Positions 53,963-63,765 of a stretch of DNA of 64,000 bases are shown here, piece by piece (position 1 is the stretch's first letter; each line of letters starts with the position of its first letter). Where the stretch lies: contig NZ_MWLK01000033.1 in NCBI RefSeq assembly GCF_002198715.1, positions 124,001 through 188,000 on the forward strand, read 5' to 3'. Under the pieces are notes generated by a model that had not been told where the DNA came from, did not search any database, and saw only the letters and a program-made list of their open reading frames with translations. The stretch is from Rhodomicrobium sp. R_RK_3 (lineage in GTDB: Bacteria; Pseudomonadota; Alphaproteobacteria; Rhizobiales; Rhodomicrobiaceae). The position numbers and the translations under genes were made by a program.

Positions 53963-55945
53963 ATGCTCGATTCAATCCAGGAGCCGGCGGATCTTCGCGC
54001 TCTGAAGGAAAGCGACTTGAAGCAACTCGCGGAAGAGTTGCGGACCGAAATGATCAGTGCAGTCGCGGTAACCGGGGGCCATCTCGGCGCCGGCCTCGGC
54101 GTCGTCGAACTGACGGTGGCGCTGCATTATGTGTTCGACACGCCTAACGACAAGCTGATTTGGGACGTCGGCCATCAAGCCTATCCGCACAAGATTCTAA
54201 CCGGCCGCCGCGACCGGATCCGTACGCTGCGCCAAGGTGGTGGTCTCTCGGGCTTCACCAAGCGCGCCGAGAGCGAATACGATCCGTTCGGCGCGGCGCA
54301 CGCCTCGACGTCGATTTCCGCCGGGCTCGGCATGGCGGTGGCCCGCGATCTCGAAGGGCAGAACCACAATGTGGTCTGCGTCATCGGCGACGGCGCGATG
54401 AGCGCTGGCATGGCTTATGAGGCGCTGAACAATGCCGGCGAAATGGGCAAGCGCCTGATCGTCATCCTCAACGACAACAACATGTCGATCGCCCGCCCCG
54501 TCGGCGCCTTCAGCGCCTATCTGGCGCGGCTGACCTCGAGCGGCCCTTATCTCTATATCCGCGACATCGCCAAGCAGCTCGCCAAGCGCCTGCCCAAGGG
54601 CTGGGAGGAGCGGGCGGTGCGCGCCGAGGAATATACGCGCAATTTCTGGTCCGGCGGCACACTGTTCGAGGAGCTGGGCTTCTATTATGTCGGACCGATC
54701 GACGGGCATAATCTCGACCATCTGCTGCCCGTGCTGAAGAATGTGCGCGATGCCAGGAACGGCCCGATCCTCGTCCACGTCGTGACGCAAAAGGGTAAGG
54801 GCTACGTGCCCGCCGAAAATTCCGCCGACAAATATCACGGCGTCACCGCCTTCGACGTCTCGACCGGCGCCCAGATCAAGGCGAAGGCCAAGGCCCCCTC
54901 CTATACGAAGGTTTTCGCCGAAAGCCTGGTCAAGGAAGCAGCGAAGGACCCGCGCATCGTCGCGGTGACGGCGGCCATGCCGTCCGGCACCGGGCTGGAT
55001 ATTTTCGGCCGCGCCTATCCGGACCGCATGTTCGATGTCGGCATCGCCGAGCAGCACGCCGTCACCTTCGCGGCGGGCCTGGCGGCGGAAGGCTACAAGC
55101 CGTTCGCGGCGATCTACTCGACCTTCCTGCAGCGCGCCTACGACCAGATCGTGCATGACGTGGCGATTCAGAAACTGCCCGTGCGCTTCGCCATCGACCG
55201 CGCCGGCCTCGTAGGGGCCGACGGTCCCACCCATGCCGGTTCGTTCGACATCGCCTATCTCGGCTGCCTGCCGAGCATGGTGGTGATGGCCGCCGCCGAC
55301 GAGACGGATCTGGTGCATATGGTCGCGACCGCCGCCGCCTATGACGAAGGCCCCATCGCATTCCGCTATCCCCGCGGCGAAGGGGTCGGCGGCGTCCTTC
55401 CGGAAATCGGAATGCCGCTCGAGATCGGCAAAGGCCGGATCATCCGCGAAGGCAGCCGTGTGGCGCTGCTCTCGCTCGGCACCCGGCTCGGCGAATGTCT
55501 CGCCGCCGCCGACGCCCTGGAGGCGCAGGGCATATCAACGACCGTCGCCGATGCGCGCTTCGCCAAGCCGCTCGACCACGAGCTGATCACCCGGCTGGCC
55601 CGCGAGCACGAGGCGATCGTGACGATCGAGGAAGGCTCGGTCGGCGGTTTCGGCGCGCATGTGCTGCATTTCCTGGCGGAAAAGGGCCTGCTCGACCGCG
55701 GGCTGAAGCTCAGGATCCTCGTCCTGCCGGACATCTTCATCGACCAGGACGAAACCGAGCGCATGTATGCCTGCGCCGGGCTCGACGTCGCCGGCATCAA
55801 CGCCGCTGTCATCGATGCTCTGGGGAAAGACTGGATGCGCCGGCGTGGAAGAGTTGTGAAAAACGGCCGTTCGGGGCAAAGGGCCGTATCCGCCCTATTT
55901 GCTCATAAGGCTCGAAAAGTGCAGGATCGCGGGCGGGTGACTTAA
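53963..55945 (+). CDS. dxs: 1-deoxy-D-xylulose-5-phosphate synthase
   Basis: Dxs condenses pyruvate and glyceraldehyde 3-phosphate in the first step of the MEP pathway. The 660-residue product has the thiamine-diphosphate motif [18 protein letters not shown], the N-terminal [15 protein letters not shown], the catalytic-region [12 protein letters not shown] and the [15 protein letters not shown] block. Start ATG 53963 has GGGGAG upstream. A basic C-terminal extension of about 30 residues exceeds many homologues. It leads toward ispH and hopanoid genes. Confidence 0.97.
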   Translation: MLDSIQEPADLRALKESDLKQLAEELRTEMISAVAVTGGHLGAGLGVVELTVALHYVFDTPNDKLIWDVGHQAYPHKILTGRRDRIRTLRQGGGLSGFTKRAESEYDPFGAAHASTSISAGLGMAVARDLEGQNHNVVCVIGDGAMSAGMAYEALNNAGEMGKRLIVILNDNNMSIARPVGAFSAYLARLTSSGPYLYIRDIAKQLAKRLPKGWEERAVRAEEYTRNFWSGGTLFEELGFYYVGPIDGHNLDHLLPVLKNVRDARNGPILVHVVTQKGKGYVPAENSADKYHGVTAFDVSTGAQIKAKAKAPSYTKVFAESLVKEAAKDPRIVAVTAAMPSGTGLDIFGRAYPDRMFDVGIAEQHAVTFAAGLAAEGYKPFAAIYSTFLQRAYDQIVHDVAIQKLPVRFAIDRAGLVGADGPTHAGSFDIAYLGCLPSMVVMAAADETDLVHMVATAAAYDEGPIAFRYPRGEGVGGVLPEIGMPLEIGKGRIIREGSRVALLSLGTRLGECLAAADALEAQGISTTVADARFAKPLDHELITRLAREHEAIVTIEEGSVGGFGAHVLHFLAEKGLLDRGLKLRILVLPDIFIDQDETERMYACAGLDVAGINAAVIDALGKDWMRRRGRVVKNGRSGQRAVSALFAHKARKVQDRGRVT

Positions 55946-55996
55946 CATTCGGTTTGCAATCCGGGTTTGACGGTATAAGACGGGTTTATCTTGGGA

Positions 55997-56017
55997 AGCT
56001 GGGCCTTTGGCCCAGCT
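55997..56017 (+). promoter_or_regulatory. Perfect hairpin in the ispH leader
   Basis: AGCTGGGCC and GGCCCAGCT form a perfect 9-base stem with a 3-base TTT loop, ending 14 bases before the ispH ATG. There is no U-tract after it. It could mask the ribosome site or mark the end of the dxs message. Confidence 0.5.
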
Positions 56018-56031
56018 AATGGATTTTGATT

Positions 56032-56958
56032 ATGCGCGTTATTCTTGCTCAGCCTCGGGGATTTTGTGCGGGCGTCGTCCGTGCGATCGAGATCGTCGAG
56101 CGGGCACTCGAGAAGTACCAGGCTCCTGTTTATGTGCGCCATGAGATCGTGCATAACCAGCATGTCGTCGAATCCCTGAAAGCCAAGGGCGCCCGCTTCG
56201 TCGACGAGATTTCCGAGATCCCGGCCAATGCCGTGACCATCTTCAGCGCACATGGTGTCGCCCGCGCCGTCCAGGACGAGGCCGCCGCGCGCGACCTGCC
56301 GGTGCTCGACGCCACCTGCCCGCTGGTCACCAAGGTCCACAACCAGGGCAAGCGCTACATCGCGCAAGGCCGGGCGCTGATCCTGATCGGCCATGCCGGC
56401 CATCCGGAAGTCGAGGGAACCATTGGGCAAATCCCAGGCAAGGTGCATCTGGTGCAGACCGAGGCCGATGTGGATCTGCTCGACATCCCGCCGGATGCCC
56501 CGGCCGCCTATGTGACGCAGACCACGCTCAGCGTCGACGATACGCGCGGCGTCATCGAGGCGTTGCAGCGGCGCTTTACCGATATTATCGGTCCCGAGAT
56601 CCGGGACATCTGCTACGCCACCCAGAACCGGCAAACGGCGGTGCGCGAGCTCAGTCAGGTCGTCGATGTGATCCTGGTGGTCGGCGCCAAGAACAGTTCC
56701 AACTCGAACCGCCTGCGCGAAGTCGGCGCCGAGGCAGGCATTCCGAGCTATCTCATTGCAAATGGAAGCGAACTTGACCCCGACTGGGTTAGGGATGCAC
56801 AGTCAGTCGGGATTACGGCGGGCGCATCGGCGCCTGAAGTTCTGGTCGAAGACGTGATCGAGGCGTTGCGGCGAATTGCCCCGGTCGAAGTTTCCACGCT
56901 GGCGGGCCGCGAAGAAAACATCCAGTTCCGGTTACCGTCAGAACTGACGCAAGCTTGA
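56032..56958 (+). CDS. ispH: 4-hydroxy-3-methylbut-2-enyl diphosphate reductase
   Basis: IspH makes IPP and DMAPP, the last MEP step, with a 4Fe-4S cluster. The 308-residue product has the three cluster cysteines in [25 protein letters not shown] and ICYATQNRQ, and the HGVA and GHAGHPEV blocks. ATG 56032 is the start. Placed between dxs and hpnH, it supports flux into hopanoids. Confidence 0.97.
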   Translation: MRVILAQPRGFCAGVVRAIEIVERALEKYQAPVYVRHEIVHNQHVVESLKAKGARFVDEISEIPANAVTIFSAHGVARAVQDEAAARDLPVLDATCPLVTKVHNQGKRYIAQGRALILIGHAGHPEVEGTIGQIPGKVHLVQTEADVDLLDIPPDAPAAYVTQTTLSVDDTRGVIEALQRRFTDIIGPEIRDICYATQNRQTAVRELSQVVDVILVVGAKNSSNSNRLREVGAEAGIPSYLIANGSELDPDWVRDAQSVGITAGASAPEVLVEDVIEALRRIAPVEVSTLAGREENIQFRLPSELTQA

Positions 56959-57011
56959 TATGGTCAATGTCGCAATCGGTGGCATAAGTTTGAAAAATAA
57001 AGGAGCCTAGA

Positions 57012-58160
57012 TTGGGAATCCCCCTTCTACAGAAGGCATTTGTCGGCGCTTACATCGTCAAGCAGCATTTGGCGCGCCGCAAACGCTATCCGTTGGTGCT
57101 CATGCTCGAGCCCCTGTTCCGTTGCAACCTCGCCTGTGCCGGCTGCGGCAAGATCGACTATCCGAACGAAATCCTCAACCAGCGCCTGCCGCTGGCCGAC
57201 TGCCTGAAAGCCGCCGATGAATGCGGCGCACCTGTCGTCTCGATCGCGGGCGGCGAACCGCTCTTGCACAAGGAACTGCCCGAAGTCGTCAAGGGTCTGA
57301 TCGCGCGGCGCAAATTCGTCTATCTCTGCACCAATGCGCTGCTGATGGAAAAGAAGCTCGACCAATATGAGCCGAGCCCCTTCTTCGTCTGGTCGGTGCA
57401 TCTGGACGGCGACAAGGAGATGCACGACAAATCGGTGTGCCAGACCGGCGTCTATGACCGGGCGGTGTCGGCGATCAAGGCCGCCAAGGAACGCGGCTTC
57501 CGCGTCAACATCAACTGCACGCTGTTCAACAATATGGACCCCGAGCGGGTCGCGGCCTTCTTCGACACGGTGAAGGGCCTCGGCGTCGACGGCATCACGG
57601 TCTCGCCCGGTTACGCTTATGAGCGCGCGCCGGACCAGCAGCACTTCCTCAACCGCGAGAAGACCAAGCACCTCTTCCGCGATCTGTTCAGCCGGGGCAA
57701 TGGCGGCAAGAACTGGTCGTTCAGCCAGTCGAGCCTGTTCCTCGATTTCCTGGCCGGCAACCAAACCTATCACTGCACGCCCTGGGGCAACCCGACGCGC
57801 ACGGTGTTCGGCTGGCAGCGTCCCTGCTATTTGCTCGGCGAAGGCTATGCCAAGAGCTACAAGGAGCTGATGGAAGAGACCGACTGGGATAGCTACGGCA
57901 CCGGCAATTACGAGAAATGCGCCGACTGCATGGTCCATAGCGGCTATGAGGCGACGGCGGTGAAGGACGTGATCGCCCATCCGCTGAAGGCTCTCGGCGT
58001 CGCTCTGCGCGGCATTCGCACCGAAGGTCCGATGGCACCGGAAATCCCGCTCGACAAGCAGCGCCCGGCGCAATTCGTCTTCTCACGCCATGTCGAGCTA
58101 AAGCTCCGGGAAGTCCGGGAAAGCAAAGCCCGTCCCAAGCAGCCGACGGCCGCGGAGTAG
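57012..58160 (+). CDS. hpnH: Hopanoid biosynthesis radical SAM protein HpnH
   Basis: HpnH joins diploptene to 5'-deoxyadenosine, forming adenosylhopane. The 382-residue product has the radical-SAM CxxxCxxC site in FRCNLACAGCGKIDYP, AGGEPLLHKEL, and a C-terminal cysteine cluster (CADCMVHSGYEATAV). A TTG start at 57012 follows AAGGAGCCTAG, a strong ribosome site. Its last 63 bases overlap the convergent hpnG. Confidence 0.96.
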   Translation: MGIPLLQKAFVGAYIVKQHLARRKRYPLVLMLEPLFRCNLACAGCGKIDYPNEILNQRLPLADCLKAADECGAPVVSIAGGEPLLHKELPEVVKGLIARRKFVYLCTNALLMEKKLDQYEPSPFFVWSVHLDGDKEMHDKSVCQTGVYDRAVSAIKAAKERGFRVNINCTLFNNMDPERVAAFFDTVKGLGVDGITVSPGYAYERAPDQQHFLNREKTKHLFRDLFSRGNGGKNWSFSQSSLFLDFLAGNQTYHCTPWGNPTRTVFGWQRPCYLLGEGYAKSYKELMEETDWDSYGTGNYEKCADCMVHSGYEATAVKDVIAHPLKALGVALRGIRTEGPMAPEIPLDKQRPAQFVFSRHVELKLREVRESKARPKQPTAAE

Positions 58161-58787
58161 CGCGGACCGCGCGGCGCGCGCATCCATCGCCAGCCGCAGC
58201 AGCACCGGAAGCTGGCTTGGCCGCCGCGCCAGCGATCCGAGCAGGGCCGGCAGGTTGACGCCGCCATCGGGCCGCATCGAGACCAGCGCCGCGTGCGGAA
58301 GCGTGCGGTGGGCCGGGTCGATGACGACGCGGCAGACGGCGAAAGGCAGGCCGTGCGCGATGGCGACGCGGGCCGCGATATGGGATTCCATGTCGACCGC
58401 CGCCGCTGCTGTGCGGGCGTGCAGGGCGAGTTTTGCGGGTGCTCCCCCGACTGGCGTATCGACGCTGACCATGGCCGCGTGCGTTGCGTCGGACAGCCTA
58501 TGCAGCAACTCAGCCGACCAGGCCGGGTCCGTCGGCCAGCGCTCCGTCTCGGTGATGACCGCCTCCGCCGTGACCCAATCGCCCGGCGCCAGATGCGGCG
58601 CCAGTCCCCCCGCCGTGCCAAAGCTGACGATACCGCTGGCGCCCGCCGCGACCGCGCGCTCCAGGTCGGCGATCATCTGGCGCTCGTCCCGTCCGTGGAC
58701 AACCACGACGCCCTCCCCGGCCGCGATGCGGGCCTCGAAGGCGAGGCCGGTCACGACGATGACGGGCCGGCGCTCAGGCTTGGCCAT
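58098..58787 (-). CDS. hpnG: Hopanoid-associated phosphorylase HpnG
   Basis: HpnG removes adenine from adenosylhopane to give phosphoribohopane. The 229-residue product is a nucleoside-phosphorylase fold protein (SFGTAGGLAPHLAPGDWV; AVDMESHIAARVAIAHGLPF). ATG 58787 overlaps the shc stop by one base, supporting coupled translation. The 3' end overlaps hpnH by 63 bases. Confidence 0.92.
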   Translation of the reverse strand: MAKPERRPVIVVTGLAFEARIAAGEGVVVVHGRDERQMIADLERAVAAGASGIVSFGTAGGLAPHLAPGDWVTAEAVITETERWPTDPAWSAELLHRLSDATHAAMVSVDTPVGGAPAKLALHARTAAAAVDMESHIAARVAIAHGLPFAVCRVVIDPAHRTLPHAALVSMRPDGGVNLPALLGSLARRPSQLPVLLRLAMDARAARSALLRGRRLLGTGFAFPDFPEL

Positions 58788-60775
58788 CACATGCCGAACG
58801 CGACGGACGGGGCGTTGCCGGCCTTGATGTTGCGGTAGCGCGCCATTGCCCAAAGCGGGAAGAACTTTGGATAGCCGTGATAGCGCAGATAGAAGACGCG
58901 CGGGAAGCCGGTCGCGGTGAAGCGCTCCTCCGGCCAGAGGCCATCAGCGGCTTGCGTGCGTTGCAGATAGGCAATGCCGCGCTCGACTGAAGGATCGTCC
59001 GCCATGCCGGCCGCCATCAGGCCGAGCAGAGCCCATGCCGTCTGCGATGCAGTGCTGGGCGCCGGTTCATAGCCGCGATAGTCGAGCTTGTAGCTGGTGC
59101 CGTCCTCGCCCCAGCCGCCATCGGCATTCTGGATCGACACGAACCATTCCGCCGCCTTGCGCACCTCCGGCAAGGCGTGATCGACGCCGGCGGCATTCAG
59201 CGCGCACAGCACCGACCAGGTGCCGTAGATATAGTTCATGCCCCAGCGGCCGTACCAGCTACCGTCCGGCTCCTGCGTGCCGCGAAGATACTCGACGGCC
59301 CTTGCCGCCTCCGGGCTGTTCGCGGGCGTCTCGCCGAGCTGGGCGAGCATGGATAGGCAGCGTGCCGTCACATCGGCGGTCGGCGGATCGAGCAGGGCGC
59401 CGTGATCGGAGAAGGGGATGTTGTTGAGATATTCGTAGCTGTTGTCGGCGTCGAACGCGCCCCAGCCGCCATTGCCGCTCTGCAGGCCAACCACCCATTC
59501 GCGGCCCCGGTCGATCGGCTCGCGGAAACGCTGCGGATCGGCCTCCAGGCGGCCGGCCGCCCGGTCCATCGCCATGACGACGACGGCGGTGTCATCGAGA
59601 TCAGGATAATGCGGATTGGCATATTGGAAGGCCCAGCCGCCCGGCCGGACATCCGGGCGCCGCTCCGTCCAATCGCCGGCGACGTCGAGCACCTGCAACG
59701 GCTTCAGCCAGTCGAGCCCGCGTGCCGCCTTCTTGACCGCCTCGTCGCCGCCGACTTCCAGCAGCGTCTGGCAGGCGAGCGCCGTATCCCAGACCGGCGA
59801 GACGCAGGGCTGGCAATAGGCCTCGTCCTCTTTCACCACCAGCAGCTTGTCGACGGAGTTGCGCGCGGCCACGACATCGGGGTGATCCTTGGGAAAGCCC
59901 AGCACGTCGAACATCAGCACGCTGTTGGCCATCGCCGGGAAAATCGCGCCGAGCCCGTCCTCGCCGTTGATGCGTTCCCGGACGAAGGCGACCGCCTTGT
60001 CGATGGCGCCCTTGCGCGGCGCCGCCGGCATCCATGGCTCGGCGACCCGCAGCCCCATGTCGATGCCCCGGAACAGCAGGAACCAGAACCATTTCTGATG
60101 CGGGGCCTTCGAGGGCGCGCCGACGCTCTGCGGCGGCTGCAGGAAGAGTTCGTCGATGGTGACGCCCTTCGGATTGCGCGCCTTCGGCTTCAGCGCCTGC
60201 AGCACCAGCAGCGGCACGATCACGGTGCGCGCCCAATAGGAGATCTTCGACAGATGGAACGGGAACCAGCGGGGCAGGTGCATGATCTCGACCGGCATCA
60301 CCGGCACCGCCCGCCACGGCACGACGCCGTAGAGCGCCAGCAGCACGCGGGTGAACACATTGCTGTCCGCCGCACCGCCACGGGCGAGGATGGCCTCGCG
60401 GGCGCGCCGCATATGCTCCGCATCCGGCGCATCGCCGATCATCTTCAGCGCGAAATAGGCTTTCACGCTGGCGCTCATGTTGAAATCGCCGTCCTGGAAC
60501 AGCGGCCAGCCGCCATGCGCGCCCTGGATGCGGCGCAGATAGACGGCGATCTTGGCCTCGAGCGGCGCATCGACCGGCTCGCCGAGATAATGCCGCATCA
60601 AGACATATTCAGCCGGAATGGTGGCGTCCGCCTCGAGCTCGAAGACCCAGTGCCCGTCCTGCTGCTGCCATTTGAGCAGCGCCTTGGTCGCGGCATCGAT
60701 GTGGTCGTCGAGCCTATCGGCCGTCCGCTTATGCGGCCGTGCCGATGACAGGTCGATGCTCGGTCGTGCGGTCAT
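58787..60775 (-). CDS. shc: Squalene-hopene cyclase
   Basis: Shc (HpnF) cyclises squalene to hopene and hopanol. The 662-residue product has the catalytic DLDDTAVVVMA (DxDDTA) and several QW repeats (QGAHGGWPLFQDGD, QNADGGWGE, TQAADGLWPEE). Start ATG 60775 has GAGGGACT upstream and overlaps hpnE by 47 bases; a longer frame to 61006 lies entirely inside hpnE and is not needed. Confidence 0.97.
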   Translation of the reverse strand: MTARPSIDLSSARPHKRTADRLDDHIDAATKALLKWQQQDGHWVFELEADATIPAEYVLMRHYLGEPVDAPLEAKIAVYLRRIQGAHGGWPLFQDGDFNMSASVKAYFALKMIGDAPDAEHMRRAREAILARGGAADSNVFTRVLLALYGVVPWRAVPVMPVEIMHLPRWFPFHLSKISYWARTVIVPLLVLQALKPKARNPKGVTIDELFLQPPQSVGAPSKAPHQKWFWFLLFRGIDMGLRVAEPWMPAAPRKGAIDKAVAFVRERINGEDGLGAIFPAMANSVLMFDVLGFPKDHPDVVAARNSVDKLLVVKEDEAYCQPCVSPVWDTALACQTLLEVGGDEAVKKAARGLDWLKPLQVLDVAGDWTERRPDVRPGGWAFQYANPHYPDLDDTAVVVMAMDRAAGRLEADPQRFREPIDRGREWVVGLQSGNGGWGAFDADNSYEYLNNIPFSDHGALLDPPTADVTARCLSMLAQLGETPANSPEAARAVEYLRGTQEPDGSWYGRWGMNYIYGTWSVLCALNAAGVDHALPEVRKAAEWFVSIQNADGGWGEDGTSYKLDYRGYEPAPSTASQTAWALLGLMAAGMADDPSVERGIAYLQRTQAADGLWPEERFTATGFPRVFYLRYHGYPKFFPLWAMARYRNIKAGNAPSVAFGM

Positions 60776-62042
60776 AGTCCCTCGACAGTCCGTATTGTTT
60801 TTTTCTAACCGAATCTGCTGCCTTGTTGCCCGATCTGATCGCGCCTTCGATGGTTGCGGGCAGGCCGGTCGCCGTCCAGTCGCCTGCAAGCACGAGATTG
60901 TCCCAAGCCGTATCGGTCGCCGGCCGCTTGGCATCCTCGCCCGGCAGCGCCGCGAAGGTCGCTCTGCGTTCCCTAATGATCTGCCACGGTGGCAAATCCT
61001 CGGCAAGTCCTGTGATTACAGACACTTCTTTCCACAAGTTGCGAGCGAGGGTTTCGCGCGGCGTATCAAGCAGCCGGTCCGCACCGCTAATTGTGATGGA
61101 TAATCGATCACGGAAGGCAAAGATCCATTCCACCGTCCCGTTGACGATCCCCGTCATCGGCGCGAGGCCCGGGGGCGGCGCGATACGGAAGTGACCGTTA
61201 ACGATAGAGCGGAATTGCGAGGGAGCCTGCAAGCCGGGCACCAGCGTCAGCGCCACCAGAGCCGGGACCGCGAGAACGACGCCGTCGCCCGGCGCGAGCG
61301 GCACGCTGTCCTCGCCGAAATCGAGTTTTGCGACGCGGCGCTCATCGAGGCCGAGGGCGCGCAGGCGGTGGCCATATTGCACTCGAACGCCCTGGGCTTC
61401 CAGATAGCGAAGCGCGGGCTCGACAAAGGCGCTCGACAGGCCGTCCGAGGCGATCAACGGTCGGCAAGCCCTGCCGCCCTTCGCCAGCGTCTCGCGCATG
61501 GTCGCGGCGGCGAGGCTGGCCGAGGATTCGGCGGGATCGGTGTTGAGCGCGGCGAGCAGCAGAGGGTGCCAGAGCCGGTCATAGAGCCGGCCACTGCAAC
61601 GCATCACATCGGCGATGGTCTTATCGCGGCCGGCCCACATCAGCGGCGCCGCGCCGAAATAATCGCGGGCCCGCGTTCCTGGCACCCGGCGGCCTGTGTC
61701 GAAAACCCACCAGGGCAGGCGGCCGTCATTGGGGCGCAGCGTCCAGCGCTCGCCCGTCGCGAGGTCGACGAAGGGGAAGATGGCGCCTTCAGGGGTGGTC
61801 AGCCGGTCGCGTCCGCCGATCAGATCCAGATAGGCGAGCGCGGTGTGGTTGCCCGACAGGATGACGTGGTTGCCATTGTCGATGGTGATGCCGAGCGTCG
61901 CGTCATGATAGGAGCGGCAGCGCCCGCCGGCCTGGCTGGTCGCCTCGTGCAGGGCGATATCGGCCCCGGCATCCTTCAGCCGGACGGCGGCGGCAAGCCC
62001 GGCCAATCCGGCGCCGATGATGTGAATGACGGGCTTCGACAT
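60729..62042 (-). CDS. hpnE: Hydroxysqualene dehydroxylase HpnE
   Basis: HpnE reduces hydroxysqualene to squalene, an FAD-dependent amine-oxidase-like enzyme. The 437-residue product has the FAD-binding IIGAGLAGLAAAVRLKDAGA, a GGRCRSYHD block, and the C-terminal FAD motif LVLAGDWTATGLPATIEGAI. The start overlaps the hpnD stop by one base, and the end overlaps the shc start. Confidence 0.95.
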   Translation of the reverse strand: MSKPVIHIIGAGLAGLAAAVRLKDAGADIALHEATSQAGGRCRSYHDATLGITIDNGNHVILSGNHTALAYLDLIGGRDRLTTPEGAIFPFVDLATGERWTLRPNDGRLPWWVFDTGRRVPGTRARDYFGAAPLMWAGRDKTIADVMRCSGRLYDRLWHPLLLAALNTDPAESSASLAAATMRETLAKGGRACRPLIASDGLSSAFVEPALRYLEAQGVRVQYGHRLRALGLDERRVAKLDFGEDSVPLAPGDGVVLAVPALVALTLVPGLQAPSQFRSIVNGHFRIAPPPGLAPMTGIVNGTVEWIFAFRDRLSITISGADRLLDTPRETLARNLWKEVSVITGLAEDLPPWQIIRERRATFAALPGEDAKRPATDTAWDNLVLAGDWTATGLPATIEGAIRSGNKAADSVRKKQYGLSRDYDRTTEHRPVIGTAA

Positions 62043-62890
62043 CAGACGAGGGCGTGCCTCAGCACGAGCCACAACAGATAGGGCCGGCTGATGCGCACGC
62101 GCTCCCGGGGCAAAGACCAGCCGCGCGCGATCAGCTTTTGCAGCACCACCTTATAGGCTTCGGACATCAGGCGCGGCGTGCGCACAATGCGGCGCGGATA
62201 GCGGTTCATGACGGCATCGGCGGCGGCGAAATGGCGCTCGATGATCGCGAGGGCAGGCTTGCAGGCTTCGCCGAGCGCAGGGCTTTCGATGACGGTCGCC
62301 GGGTCGCTGCTGTCGATGCCGGCGGCGTCGAGCCATTCTCGGGCGAGATAGAGGCGTCCCATGCTCGCATCCTCATCGACGTCGCGCAGGATGTTGGTCA
62401 GTTGCAGCGCGCGCCCGAGATGATGGGCAAGCGTCAGACCATCGGCGCGTTCGAGGCCGAACACCTTGACGGAGAGCCGCCCGACGGCGCTGGCGACGCG
62501 GTCGCAATAGAGGTCCAGCGTCTCGAAGCTGGGCGCGCGGATATCGGCGAGGATGTCCATCTCCATGCCGTCGATGACAGCCAGGAAATCCTTCCGCTCC
62601 AGCCGGAAATCGCGCATCGGCACGACGAGCCCGGCAACGCGGGGCGCGGCGACGCCTGCATAGAGCGCGTTGATATCGTTGCGCCAGAGCGCGATCTGCT
62701 CCAGCCGCCCGTCGCGCGGGCCTTCGTCGTCGGCGACGTCGTCCACCGCGCGGCAGAAGGAGTAGATCTCGAACATCGCCTCGCGCTGGCCGGGCGGCAT
62801 GATCCGCATGGCGGCGTAGAACGAACTACCCGAGGCGCGCTTGGCGGCGGGCTCGATCATCGGTTCATCGTAGCTTTGCTGGATCGTCAT
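62042..62890 (-). CDS. hpnD: Presqualene diphosphate synthase HpnD
   Basis: HpnD condenses two farnesyl diphosphates to presqualene diphosphate. The 282-residue trans-isoprenyl synthase has the first Asp-rich motif FCRAVDDVADD and the second NILRDVDEDASMGRLY. ATG 62890 overlaps the end of hpnC by four bases; MIEPAAKR ten codons later is a less likely start. Confidence 0.95.
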   Translation of the reverse strand: MTIQQSYDEPMIEPAAKRASGSSFYAAMRIMPPGQREAMFEIYSFCRAVDDVADDEGPRDGRLEQIALWRNDINALYAGVAAPRVAGLVVPMRDFRLERKDFLAVIDGMEMDILADIRAPSFETLDLYCDRVASAVGRLSVKVFGLERADGLTLAHHLGRALQLTNILRDVDEDASMGRLYLAREWLDAAGIDSSDPATVIESPALGEACKPALAIIERHFAAADAVMNRYPRRIVRTPRLMSEAYKVVLQKLIARGWSLPRERVRISRPYLLWLVLRHALV

Positions 62891-63765
62891 GCGTCTTGGG
62901 CCTTTCGATAGGCAAAGCGGGCCTTTACGAAGCGCCGGATCAGTCCCTCGCTGATCGCGAGGGCACCTATTCCGCCGACACCCGCCTTTGAAAGATGCAC
63001 CTTTTCACTTAACGGATCGCGCTGTGTGAGCATCCGCCTCAGCGTTATGGCCAGTTTCTGGATCACTGCGATTTCAAGTCCGAGACGCAAATCCGCGACC
63101 TCGGCATATAAGGGACGTGCATCATCGAGGAGCGCCGAGGTCCGGTCCGCCAGATCGCCCACGCATGCGAGCAGGCCCGGCGTCGCTTTGGCTGCTCCGA
63201 GATCGGTGACCTCGGCGCCGTGGCGGGCGAAGGCGTCGAGCGGGATATAGACGCGGTCGAGGCGCCGGTAATCCTGCCCGCAATCCTGCAGGTGGTTGAT
63301 GATCTGAAGCGCCGCGCAAAGCGGGTCGGACGCCGCCCAGGTGTCGCGGCTTTCGCCATGCACGTCCAGCACGAAGCGGCCGACCGGCATGGCCGAGACG
63401 GTGCAATAGCCGATGAGATCGTCCCAATCGCGGTAGCGGCGCTTGGTGACATCCATGCGGAAGGCGGTCAGCAGATCGAGCGGGTGGCGCGTTGACAGCC
63501 CGCGCTCGGCGATGGCGGCGCGCAGCGGCAAGGCTTCGGCGGCGATCTCGCTCTTGCCGGTCAGCGTGTGCTCGAGGCTGTCCAGCAGGGCGAATTTCTC
63601 GCTTTCGGACAAGGACGGGTTGTCCGCGACATCGTCCGCCGCCCGCGCGAAGCGGTAGAAGGCGAGGATCGTCGCCCGATGGCGCTCGTTGATGAGGCGC
63701 GAGGCAACCGGGAAATTTTCCTCGCGGTGCGTCTTGCTCGGGCCTTGGCCGGCAGTGTTCGTCAT
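62887..63765 (-). CDS. hpnC: Hydroxysqualene synthase HpnC
   Basis: HpnC converts presqualene diphosphate to hydroxysqualene. The 292-residue product is a squalene/phytoene synthase homologue with RFARAADDVADNP and INHLQDCGQDYRRLDRVYIP, in which DCGQD replaces the usual second Asp-rich motif, as is typical of HpnC. ATG 63765 overlaps the hpnB stop by four bases. Confidence 0.95.
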   Translation of the reverse strand: MTNTAGQGPSKTHREENFPVASRLINERHRATILAFYRFARAADDVADNPSLSESEKFALLDSLEHTLTGKSEIAAEALPLRAAIAERGLSTRHPLDLLTAFRMDVTKRRYRDWDDLIGYCTVSAMPVGRFVLDVHGESRDTWAASDPLCAALQIINHLQDCGQDYRRLDRVYIPLDAFARHGAEVTDLGAAKATPGLLACVGDLADRTSALLDDARPLYAEVADLRLGLEIAVIQKLAITLRRMLTQRDPLSEKVHLSKAGVGGIGALAISEGLIRRFVKARFAYRKAQDA

